Source: a virus. From it: DNA of 20,796 bases. The stretch lies in IMG/VR virus record IMGVR_UViG_3300021509_000014, positions 1 to 20,796 of that record; one strand, 5' to 3'. This document shows positions 13,203-20,796 of the stretch, piece by piece. Both the position numbers and the translations under genes were made by a program. Every line of letters starts with the position of its first letter. Position 1 is the stretch's first letter. The notes beneath the pieces are model-generated. The model was not told the origin of the DNA and did not search any database. It saw nothing but the letters and a program-made list of their open reading frames with translations.

Positions 13203-16200
13203 TTGCTTCCTCCCAAGTAACGGTTACAAAACAGCCGTCACCTTTGAAGTCAAACTCAATAGTATCCTCTGTTAAGTAAGCGTCAATCTTAAAGTGGAGC
13301 GGGGTACCCTTCGGTGTATCTAACGACAAATTATCTTGAAGGGTAACCACACAATGATCTTCGGCAGTAACCACACCCGTAACGGTCGTGTGAACTATAG
13401 TAGACCCGTAATCAATCACCACTTTCTTGTAAGCACTCCAGATCTCAGAGTAAGTTCGAGGTATGATTTTTAACGAAGCAGAGCCTTGATAGGCATCTTC
13501 GTAAACTTGTAACTCACTAAGCCAGGTGATTATGTTGACCTTCTGATATCGCCCTTTCGCATACAAGAACAAGTCCTTAAAATCTCTCCAAGCAGTCCCA
13601 AAGAACTGGTAACTATGTGTTACAACAATCTTATCGCGTAAGCGAGAACTCAAGGGATTTTTAATGGAAGGGATACCAACTTCAAGACCTTTGACATCTC
13701 TGCTGTCAACTACGGATCCTTCAACAAGTACCGTCTTCGGTCGGGTGTACCATTGCGAGGTAGTACCTGTTAACGCGTTACAGTCTTTTGGAATTATCTC
13801 ATCTACATCAATCTCAAGATTGTAAACGTTGTGTTTCACTAGAGAACGCGTCCGTCGTACGTGACCGTATCCTGTAAAGCTAGGATACACCCAAGTATCG
13901 TCCACATTATAATCGTACTGAAGCTGCCCTGCAAACTTGAGCGTTTTCGAGGCCGCATCAATTTCGGTAATCTGACCCGCTTCTAGATGACGTGAACTGC
14001 ACAAAACTGCAGAATATCCTACCTCAAAGTCTGTAACATCTTCCACGACTATTTGGGTGTCGTGTTGATGAGCATTGCTCGCTAATCGTACCCTAAGAGG
14101 AAACTCGGGTACTACTACTAAATAACGAGCCGCATTGATTGCGTCATAATCGAGATCATACGCAACCTCATCAACAGCCCCTAAATGCAACGAAGACGAG
14201 CGAACAGGATAATAAAGCTTAGGAATGCGTACGGGCTTACTTGCCAAGTTGTGAACTAGTTCTGTTTCAAACTTGAACTTTATCTTCTGAAAAGTATGAG
14301 GTGTGTTCCATTGATCATACTTCCTTGGTTTCAAGAGTACTATAGCGAACGTAGCAGAAACATAACAGATAGCATCTCCTACCGTATCGAAGTGGAAGTA
14401 AATAGGCGCATCTACTACTCTCACAGCCCCAACTTGTGCTACATTCACAAGACCTTCCATTTCAGCGCCGGGCGCCATCGTACAAGGAAGAGGTTCAGGA
14501 AGAGTTACCGAAAATGTAGGATCTGAAGAAGAAACAGATTGCAAATCATGAGAGGTATCTTCGTATCGATGTAAGATGTGGATCAACCTAGACGAGCCTA
14601 CCTTAGTAAACCCAAAATCAATTTTCGTGGGAATTACGTAAACTCTGTTCCAGAAGAAATTCTTCGGTTTGTCCTCAATCGTTTTACCTGCATAAGATGA
14701 AGGAGTTTGTGAATACGGTGTACCTACTATTACGCCCCAGTAGTACCGTTGAGGGGAGAAAAATGTGTCGTAACGACGATCCTTCGAAATACGCGAATAG
14801 TTAATACCCTCCTGTCCTTTAGATACAGGTTCGCCGCACGCATAAGGCCACCACCACCAAGGACGTTCACGCGTAGAAGGAGGAACGAACCGATAATCAC
14901 CTTCAGGACCATCCCAATGTTGAATCATGTGGGGGGTTACGAGCTGATAAGATCGAATTTGGTTGGCTATTAAGGTCAGCGCATCGGCAAATACCTTGTT
15001 CTTAACTTTAGTAAGATCACCTCTCCAAATTCTAAGGAACACACGAAAAGTGGAAGTAAGGTAATGTTTAGAATTGTAAGCAATCTCGTAAAGGCGATTT
15101 CGGATGTAAGAAATAGCTTGATGCCAGACAAGGCCGACGAGCTGCTCTTCACTCCCTGCAGTAGAGAAAGACGGCTCAGGTGAGATGTATTTTCTAACTA
15201 GAACCTTCCCTGGGTAACTCGTCGTTGTGTAGCCGTAGTTGTTGTACAGGTCTGAAATTTCGTCCTGGTTTAGAGCCTTATTGTAAATACGGACTTCGTC
15301 GATGATGCCGTTGAAATACTCATCACCACCGGGGTGATTGAGTCCTATCGAGAACCACCGATCATCACTGAGAGGAAGAGTTGAAATTGACCAAGTGGCA
15401 GAGTTATCAAGCACCCCATCAACATAAATCTCGGCGTCTCCATGATCAAACACACCGATAACGTGATACCAAATTCCTGTATTTAAGGTAGATTGCGTAA
15501 ATAGCTGTTGCCAGTCATCAGGCCAGTTGCTCGTGAAAGCAAATCTATTAGGTGAGTTGCGAGTAGAAAGAGCATAAGTCTCCTTAGATTCACCATAAGT
15601 AACTATACCACCAACTTGTACAAAATCATTGACTTTCACTCGCGCTTCGATAGTAAGTGTGTCAGTAATATCCAAACTTTCATCATTCCCACAATTCACG
15701 TAATCGTTGCTCCCGTCAAAACTCAAAGCCTTACCAAACTTTCCATCGACCCAAGTAGGACCATTAACTAAAGTTCCGTCATTACCATTTCCAGAGGTAT
15801 CATGAGCAGTAGTCCCAGAACCTTCATCGAGATGCCAACTTCCTGCAACTCCATCTATTACCCTAATAAAAGTATCCACAGCATCACTTACGTTAACTGC
15901 TTCAGAATTTCCGTAGTAACAGTAAATATTTACAGCTGAATCTAAATTATCATTTATCTTAACCCAACAATAAGCCACTCTAGTAGGTGCTGTTCCTACT
16001 ACTTTCTCGACCCAGAAATCTAAAAAGGTAGTACCATCATCGTCCACGAAACGAAGGTCCCCTGAATCATTGGTTCCTGAAGGAAACCTGGCAGAGTGTC
16101 CTTCAACATGGAAATTGTAGTCACTGGCTCCAGCGCTTTCTCCTACTTTTAAAAGGACCTGATAACCTGTCCCTGCGCCAGGGGAACCGGAGATGGTAAT

Positions 16201-19200
16201 TTTCTTCCTGTAACTCCACGACGCTAAATTCTCACAAACAGTTACCAAGTCATTGAACAAAGAATAATAAGTTGCCTTGATCCAAGCGTCGGAACGAGCT
16301 ACGTTAGAAATTCTGACTTCGTCTATCAAACCGTCTGCAAAAGAGGTAGGTGTGGCTTGAGGAGAACATGCAATTACAACAGTAGAAAGAGACTGCGGCG
16401 ACCACGTACCTCCTGTAGCCGCTGTTACGTTAGCGTCATTTATAAAAACAGCAGCATTGGACGTCGTAATAGAATCTCCAGAGGAACCTGAAAACTTACC
16501 GGCTACATACTGACAAACGTCCCAAGTAAAATCACCGGAATCCGAATCGCAGTAATTACCTTGCGTGTCCGCAAGGCGTACCCTACCGCTCGAGTTTACC
16601 CACAATGTATATTGCAGACGCCCTTCAAGAAAAGCTTGACTCCCGCCTGTAGAAGATACCTTCACGACTGACTCTATCGTAAGAGGGCCAGTAATATTCA
16701 AACTGCTATCATTCCCACAATCCACATAGTCGTCACTTCCATCGAAATCCAAAGCTTTCCCAGCTTGGCCATCAACTAAATCATCTGAAGTCATACCTCC
16801 TTGAGGAGTACCATTGTTATTGTTGCTGGTACTATCCTTGATACAACCTGATCCACCGGTTGGATCCTGTGACAAATGCCAGACACCTGCGAAACTACTA
16901 TCCCAAACATGCGCAGCAACAGAATCTCCAGGGTCTCCGACATAATCAGTATTGTCAGGCGCGCCGCTATCATAACGTAAGTAGATTATAGTATCGGAAG
17001 ATGAAGAAATGACCCATCCTGACTTAGAAACATGAAGGACAGCTTTCTTGTTAAGAGCGTCCCATTGCTCCACTTCCACATACAAGGGAGTAACACCGTC
17101 GTCTTCTGTCACGGCAATTTTCTTATAGTTGGGCCCGATTTCCGTAAAAACATCATTTGCATTCTCAGAGGTTAAAAAGAGTGTAACAGGAAAGTGTGTA
17201 AGATCCTCATCAATTCTAGTATGATCAATAGCAAACTTTATGTACTTAAGATACCAATATTCAAGGTCCGACAGTGTTATAGCCGAATCTAAAAGACCAT
17301 ACCGCGAAGCCTGTATCCACGCTTGGGAACGCGCTGTCTTCGAAATTCGGACTAACGCAATCTCCCCTGTCCACTCATCACTACTTGAAGTATCATACTT
17401 ACGACCTATTACGTGCCCAACCGAAGATAAGTCTGCATCTCCGCAAGAAGAATTACTCGCAGTAGTATCCGCAGACCCGTCGATAAACAACCTTCCCGTC
17501 GTTCCTTCTAAAACCCCAACTAGATGATGATATGATCCATCACCAATTGTGGTAGTAGAAATTGGCTGTATATCATCACCCCCGTCATCTTGCTTCCATA
17601 ATCTAAGGTAATTAGAGCTGTCCTTCCGGAAATGAACCAAAGGGGTTGTACCCTCGTGTCTAGCCGCATATATCACATTCCAGTCTGAATCCGACGTTTT
17701 TGCCAGAGCCTCAATAGTAAAATCACCAGTTCCAAGCCTGTCTAGGTAGTTACCGTCGTTACTAACACTAATGTAGTCATCCGTGCCATCAAAACTCTGG
17801 CCGCCTGCAAAGGAAGTGACAACCTCTTGCGGCTCGTTTGAACCCCTCTTCGAGAGAATTTTTCGTTCCCTTGTAAGAATGACTTCGTCTCGTAAGTATG
17901 ACGTTTTCTCTTTGAAACTGTGAATGTCTACTAGATCCTCAACCCTGTATATTTTATGATCATGATAAGTACCAAAATAAAAGTAGTCTCCATCCCAAGC
18001 CAATCCTTCACTTTCATCTGTCACCCCAGTCCTGTACTCCACAGCATCTATACTCCCATCATCCCTGAGCACTAACTCAAAGATGGAAGCCTGGGAATCA
18101 TGATCTGCTAAGAACAAAAGTCTCCCATTAACATAATCCAGCCCTTGCGGAACTCCCAAACCGCTATGGGACCACACGTCCCCTAGTGTGTAAGTTCCAT
18201 CTGAATTAAGCGTAACCTCCCTAATCTTAAAAGGATAAGGAGAGGAAGTGTCAGACGTGAAAACGTAAACTACATCACCGCTCTTGTGAGCTACCAGACC
18301 TCCTTCACCATAATCAACCGACGATAAATCCCACTCCTGGAGTTTAACACCTTGCTTTGAGATCTCCCATATTTCATAAGGCTCAGAACCACCACTGCAA
18401 AAAAGGAGTGTACCATTCTTCTCGTGAATATCACCTCCTGCACAATGAGGGGGCCCGTCGAAGGACGCAACATCAGTACCATCATACTTGAATTTGTAAA
18501 TAGTTCCATTCACACCTGCGCCGTTATTTCGCCCCCAGTAAAAATGGGCACCGTCTGCAGCAAGTCCCTGGTTCCCATAATTAGAGGACTTAGTCAAGAA
18601 CTCGCGTAAGTCAAAACAGTCAACCATTCCCGTAGCGAGTAAGAAATCATTATCCCACACACCTGAAGCAGCATACTGCCCGGCGCGGCCTACATATCCT
18701 GTGGCCCTCTCCGCGGAGGTAATCACAAAGTTGTCAAAATAACCACTTACAGAAGGGCGAGAGCCTCCACAACTATGCTCCAAGCTCACAAGAACTGAGT
18801 CACTGTACATTTGTAGACTACCCAAACTTACCCAATCACCGGTTGTCTTGTAATAGAAATAAACAACATCTCCTTCACGAACTAAACGTAGTGTAAAATC
18901 AGTATCCGTTACATTATCCCAGTCCAGAGTGGTAGAGGAGCCTTTGTTGTATCTCGATCTAATAAACTGCTGCCCTATTACCGAATCATACCCTCTTCCA
19001 ACATAGCACCAGTGGTTTCCACGATCTAAGAAATGTAGAACCAAACACATTACCCACCAATTTGTGGATGGAGCACTATCAACATGACAAGTAACTTGGA
19101 TGTCAAAATTGCCCCAGAGCATTGACTTAAGAGCAACCCACTCCCACCGCGTCGAACTGTCAACTGAGACGGAAAGATGGTTGCTCTGAATAGTTGGAGA

Positions 19201-20682
19201 GCCCCTATCAACACGCCACTTCATTAAGTCTGGAGCGTCACCGTCCGTACCAGTAAAATCATCACTCAATTGAGTGGGGTCCGGATGCCAATCTTGATCA
19301 TCAATGTCAGGATCGTAGTAAAGATAAAGCACAGTGTCGGAGGTAGACGATATATTCGGAACGCCCACCACTAACCAAGCATCCTTATTCTCAGCATCCC
19401 ACTTCTCTACATTCACATACAGACGAGTTACGCCATCCTCCAATGTCACAGCGATCTTCTTTTTATGTTCGCCTAATTTATCAAAAATATCAGAAACGTC
19501 GAAATTACTAAGACCGCATGAAGATGACAAGTGCACAGGGAGAGGAAACCATTCCATGTCTGATGCAAACTTCGTATGATCAATTCTCAACTTAACTCTG
19601 TATTTAAACCCAGTTAACCAGCTCGACTCGGAAACTCTTTGCACCAAGTCATTGAACAAAGAATAATAAGTTGCCTTAATCCAAGCGTCGGAACGAACTG
19701 TATTCGAGATCCTAACTTCATCAATTAGACCTGGCCATTCATCAGTTCCAGGAACAAGTACACCTATAACCAGATCATTAGTAGACCCGGACATGGAATC
19801 ATAGTTATCTACACTAAGAGTCTCTTTTACACCGTCAACGAACAAATCTCCGCTAAGAGTAGAGGAGTCATACGTTCCAGCAACGTAGTAGTCAACTCCA
19901 GCAGACCACGAATCCTTCGTGCTTTGAATATTCCCACCATGACTTCCTAGCGACAGCTTCCCGTCGGTGTTTATTACCAAATTGTAGGTGTCTTGACCTG
20001 AAGTAGGAACATGCTGTCTACTGACAATCCCCTTCGTATAGGAAAGACTCGAATCTAGTGTAATTGAGGGTCTTATGACGGCCTCAATCGTAAGAGTATC
20101 AGTAATATCAAGAACACTGTTGTTACCGCAATTTACGTAGTCGTCACTTCCATCAAAATCTAGAGCTTTCCCTACTTTTCCTTCAACCAGATCACCGGAG
20201 GTCATAGAACCCTGTGGGGTTCCATGGTTGCTATTAGATGTACTATCCTTGATACAACCCGATCCACCAGTCGGATCCTGTGACAAATGCCAGACACCTG
20301 CGAAATTACTATCCCAAACATTTGCAGCAACAGAATCTCCGGGATCTCCGACATAAGTTGTATTGTCTGCAGCGGATGCGTCATAGTAGAGATAAAAATA
20401 AGTATCGGCCGAGGATGAAATAGTCCAAGACGATCTAGAGATGTGAAGAACTGCTCGTTTGTTCGCTGAGTCCCATGCTTCAACTTCTACATAAAGTTGA
20501 GTGGTGCCATCGTCAGAAGTAGCCGCGATCTTTTTATAGTTAGAACCTAATTCATTAAAGACTGCATCAGCATTATCTTCAGTCAAGAAGAGGGTAACCG
20601 GAAAGTGAGTAAGATCAGAGTCAATCTTCGTATGATCAATCTTGAACCTGATTCTGTGTGAATATCCCGAGAGCCAGCCCAT
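13195..20682 (-). CDS. Giant tail protein: LamG/DUF2341 array and beta-propeller fused to a distal-tail-type C-terminus
   Basis: 2495 residues, over a third of the window. Modules by approximate residue: DUF2341-like 8-115 and LamG 160-345; DUF2341-like 355-460; concanavalin-like 476-655 (DDFTGTDGDAPDLMKW); six-bladed-propeller-like 688-913 with recurring GLAADGAHFYWG, GLDYVNGRLLFLAD and GLAWDGDYFYFGTY; LamG 954-1130; DUF2341-like 1145-1260 and LamG 1300-1480; DUF2341 1486-1600 and LamG 1625-1835 (GKALSFDGSNDYVNCGN). About 1850-2495 is a different, phage-type tail protein with an Ig-like domain (IDFGFTKVGSSRLIHI) and an ending GRYQKVNIITWLSELQV, TEDTIEFDF. It stands where GTAs have their distal tail protein (gp12). 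LamG domains bind sugars or proteins, so the N-terminus probably contacts the host. The ATG follows the upstream stop directly (TAAATG), with GGAG nine bases before. No signal peptide. Confidence 0.85.
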   Translation of the reverse strand: MGWLSGYSHRIRFKIDHTKIDSDLTHFPVTLFLTEDNADAVFNELGSNYKKIAATSDDGTTQLYVEVEAWDSANKRAVLHISRSSWTISSSADTYFYLYYDASAADNTTYVGDPGDSVAANVWDSNFAGVWHLSQDPTGGSGCIKDSTSNSNHGTPQGSMTSGDLVEGKVGKALDFDGSDDYVNCGNNSVLDITDTLTIEAVIRPSITLDSSLSYTKGIVSRQHVPTSGQDTYNLVINTDGKLSLGSHGGNIQSTKDSWSAGVDYYVAGTYDSSTLSGDLFVDGVKETLSVDNYDSMSGSTNDLVIGVLVPGTDEWPGLIDEVRISNTVRSDAWIKATYYSLFNDLVQRVSESSWLTGFKYRVKLRIDHTKFASDMEWFPLPVHLSSSCGLSNFDVSDIFDKLGEHKKKIAVTLEDGVTRLYVNVEKWDAENKDAWLVVGVPNISSTSDTVLYLYYDPDIDDQDWHPDPTQLSDDFTGTDGDAPDLMKWRVDRGSPTIQSNHLSVSVDSSTRWEWVALKSMLWGNFDIQVTCHVDSAPSTNWWVMCLVLHFLDRGNHWCYVGRGYDSVIGQQFIRSRYNKGSSTTLDWDNVTDTDFTLRLVREGDVVYFYYKTTGDWVSLGSLQMYSDSVLVSLEHSCGGSRPSVSGYFDNFVITSAERATGYVGRAGQYAASGVWDNDFLLATGMVDCFDLREFLTKSSNYGNQGLAADGAHFYWGRNNGAGVNGTIYKFKYDGTDVASFDGPPHCAGGDIHEKNGTLLFCSGGSEPYEIWEISKQGVKLQEWDLSSVDYGEGGLVAHKSGDVVYVFTSDTSSPYPFKIREVTLNSDGTYTLGDVWSHSGLGVPQGLDYVNGRLLFLADHDSQASIFELVLRDDGSIDAVEYRTGVTDESEGLAWDGDYFYFGTYHDHKIYRVEDLVDIHSFKEKTSYLRDEVILTRERKILSKRGSNEPQEVVTSFAGGQSFDGTDDYISVSNDGNYLDRLGTGDFTIEALAKTSDSDWNVIYAARHEGTTPLVHFRKDSSNYLRLWKQDDGGDDIQPISTTTIGDGSYHHLVGVLEGTTGRLFIDGSADTTASNSSCGDADLSSVGHVIGRKYDTSSSDEWTGEIALVRISKTARSQAWIQASRYGLLDSAITLSDLEYWYLKYIKFAIDHTRIDEDLTHFPVTLFLTSENANDVFTEIGPNYKKIAVTEDDGVTPLYVEVEQWDALNKKAVLHVSKSGWVISSSSDTIIYLRYDSGAPDNTDYVGDPGDSVAAHVWDSSFAGVWHLSQDPTGGSGCIKDSTSNNNNGTPQGGMTSDDLVDGQAGKALDFDGSDDYVDCGNDSSLNITGPLTIESVVKVSSTGGSQAFLEGRLQYTLWVNSSGRVRLADTQGNYCDSDSGDFTWDVCQYVAGKFSGSSGDSITTSNAAVFINDANVTAATGGTWSPQSLSTVVIACSPQATPTSFADGLIDEVRISNVARSDAWIKATYYSLFNDLVTVCENLASWSYRKKITISGSPGAGTGYQVLLKVGESAGASDYNFHVEGHSARFPSGTNDSGDLRFVDDDGTTFLDFWVEKVVGTAPTRVAYCWVKINDNLDSAVNIYCYYGNSEAVNVSDAVDTFIRVIDGVAGSWHLDEGSGTTAHDTSGNGNDGTLVNGPTWVDGKFGKALSFDGSNDYVNCGNDESLDITDTLTIEARVKVNDFVQVGGIVTYGESKETYALSTRNSPNRFAFTSNWPDDWQQLFTQSTLNTGIWYHVIGVFDHGDAEIYVDGVLDNSATWSISTLPLSDDRWFSIGLNHPGGDEYFNGIIDEVRIYNKALNQDEISDLYNNYGYTTTSYPGKVLVRKYISPEPSFSTAGSEEQLVGLVWHQAISYIRNRLYEIAYNSKHYLTSTFRVFLRIWRGDLTKVKNKVFADALTLIANQIRSYQLVTPHMIQHWDGPEGDYRFVPPSTRERPWWWWPYACGEPVSKGQEGINYSRISKDRRYDTFFSPQRYYWGVIVGTPYSQTPSSYAGKTIEDKPKNFFWNRVYVIPTKIDFGFTKVGSSRLIHILHRYEDTSHDLQSVSSSDPTFSVTLPEPLPCTMAPGAEMEGLVNVAQVGAVRVVDAPIYFHFDTVGDAICYVSATFAIVLLKPRKYDQWNTPHTFQKIKFKFETELVHNLASKPVRIPKLYYPVRSSSLHLGAVDEVAYDLDYDAINAARYLVVVPEFPLRVRLASNAHQHDTQIVVEDVTDFEVGYSAVLCSSRHLEAGQITEIDAASKTLKFAGQLQYDYNVDDTWVYPSFTGYGHVRRTRSLVKHNVYNLEIDVDEIIPKDCNALTGTTSQWYTRPKTVLVEGSVVDSRDVKGLEVGIPSIKNPLSSRLRDKIVVTHSYQFFGTAWRDFKDLFLYAKGRYQKVNIITWLSELQVYEDAYQGSASLKIIPRTYSEIWSAYKKVVIDYGSTIVHTTVTGVVTAEDHCVVTLQDNLSLDTPKGTPLHFKIDAYLTEDTIEFDFKGDGCFVTVTWEEAND
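13209..13214 (-). promoter_or_regulatory. Ribosome binding site for the glycosyltransferase-like gene, inside the giant gene
   Basis: GGGAGG on the minus strand, six bases before the ATG at 13202, falls within the codons for Trp-Glu-Glu near the end of the giant tail gene, so the two genes are translationally linked. Confidence 0.75.
16244..16297 (-). repeat. Long repeat inside the giant gene, end of LamG module (copy 2)
   Basis: 54 bases that differ from 19643-19696 at one position. They encode the junction after a LamG domain (RSDAWIKATYYSLFNDLV), a copy marker of recent module duplication. Confidence 0.85.
16830..16945 (-). repeat. Long repeat inside the giant gene, DUF2341/LamG junction (copy 2)
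   Basis: 116 bases matching 20241-20356 with 8 mismatches by my count (about 93 percent). They encode VGDPGDSVAA, FAGVWHLSQDPTGGSG and CIKDST. Confidence 0.85.
19643..19696 (-). repeat. Long repeat inside the giant gene, end of LamG module (copy 1)
   Basis: 54 bases that differ from 16244-16297 at one position; same reading frame and same peptide. Confidence 0.85.
20241..20356 (-). repeat. Long repeat inside the giant gene, DUF2341/LamG junction (copy 1)
   Basis: 116 bases paired with 16830-16945 (8 mismatches). The offset is 3411 bases here and 3399 for the other repeat pair, so the modules as a whole are duplicated, with small in-frame length changes between the two pairs. Confidence 0.85.
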
Positions 20683-20796
20683 TTACTTTCTCTCCCTCAA
20701 GTACAGATTATTAACCAGGTATGGGGGTAACTGCGTAATTTTCCTCGTAATATTAAGCATATATAACAATAAAAGGGACTTCATTCGTGAAGCACG
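20683..20796 (-). CDS. 3' end of an upstream gene (partial, unidentified)
   Basis: One minus-strand frame is open from the window edge to a TAA that abuts the ATG of the giant gene (TAAATG); the other two frames hit stops early. The 37 codons read to ITQLPPYLVNNLYLRERK at the C-terminus. A tape-measure or tail-assembly gene would be expected here from tail gene order, but the fragment carries no motif. A 33-residue complete peptide from an internal ATG is possible but lacks a ribosome site. Confidence 0.5.
   Translation of the reverse strand, partial: RASRMKSLLLLYMLNITRKITQLPPYLVNNLYLRERK

Noticed and set aside
13195-20682. Giant gene as a bacterial surface adhesin, which would make the window host chromosome
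   Set aside because: No signal peptide or anchor, and its C-terminus and all neighbours are phage tail proteins in tight overlap.

Overview
The window reads as a stretch of a tailed bacteriophage (or prophage) genome. Every gene I can support lies on the minus strand, so the natural reading direction is from about 20.8 kb down to 1. Genes are packed with short overlaps and strong AGGAGG-type ribosome sites, some GTG and TTG starts occur, and the base composition is moderately AT-rich by eye. No tRNA, rRNA, CRISPR, integrase, insertion sequence or replication gene was seen. The longest stretch without a supported gene is about 136 bases. The host is not identifiable; a glycosyltransferase family 9-like gene and a tail-tip order resembling that of alphaproteobacterial gene transfer agents (GTAs) hint at a Gram-negative host, but only weakly.

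Tail-tip region (20796 to 8323, in transcription order): the 3' end of an unidentified gene; a 2495-residue protein with an N-terminal array of DUF2341-like and LamG/concanavalin-like domains plus a probable beta-propeller, and a C-terminal ~650-residue phage tail protein; a glycosyltransferase family 9-like protein; a DUF2163/BR0599-type tail protein; two tandem NlpC/P60-like proteins that keep the cysteine but appear to lack the usual histidine; and a 779-residue tail-tip hub protein. Adjacent genes from the giant protein to the hub all overlap by 8 to 22 bases, so this is one translationally coupled operon. The order (distal tail protein, DUF2163, NlpC/P60, hub) matches the GTA tail-tip order, with a glycosyltransferase inserted and the peptidase-like gene duplicated.

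Fibre and lysis region (8310 to 43): a small domain fused to a coiled coil, a DUF5675 protein, a holin-like protein, a conserved phage protein of unknown role, a parallel beta-helix fibre with a C-terminal repeat array, a fibre with a duplicated domain, a small beta-rich protein, a Sec-exported fibronectin-III-like protein, a second holin-like paralogue, a DUF1353 protein, a stand-alone fibre-tip domain, and a longer fibre with the same tip domain. A 21-codon remnant of a third tip domain lies between the DUF1353 gene and the stand-alone tip gene.

Taken together, the window encodes the host-contact end of the virion plus lysis-type genes. Duplication is the recurring theme: holins, tip domains, NlpC-like proteins, the fibre domain and the LamG modules. 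The most unusual items are the giant LamG/propeller/distal-tail fusion, the glycosyltransferase embedded in the tail-tip operon, the paired degenerate NlpC/P60 proteins and the phage-encoded secreted Fn3 protein.
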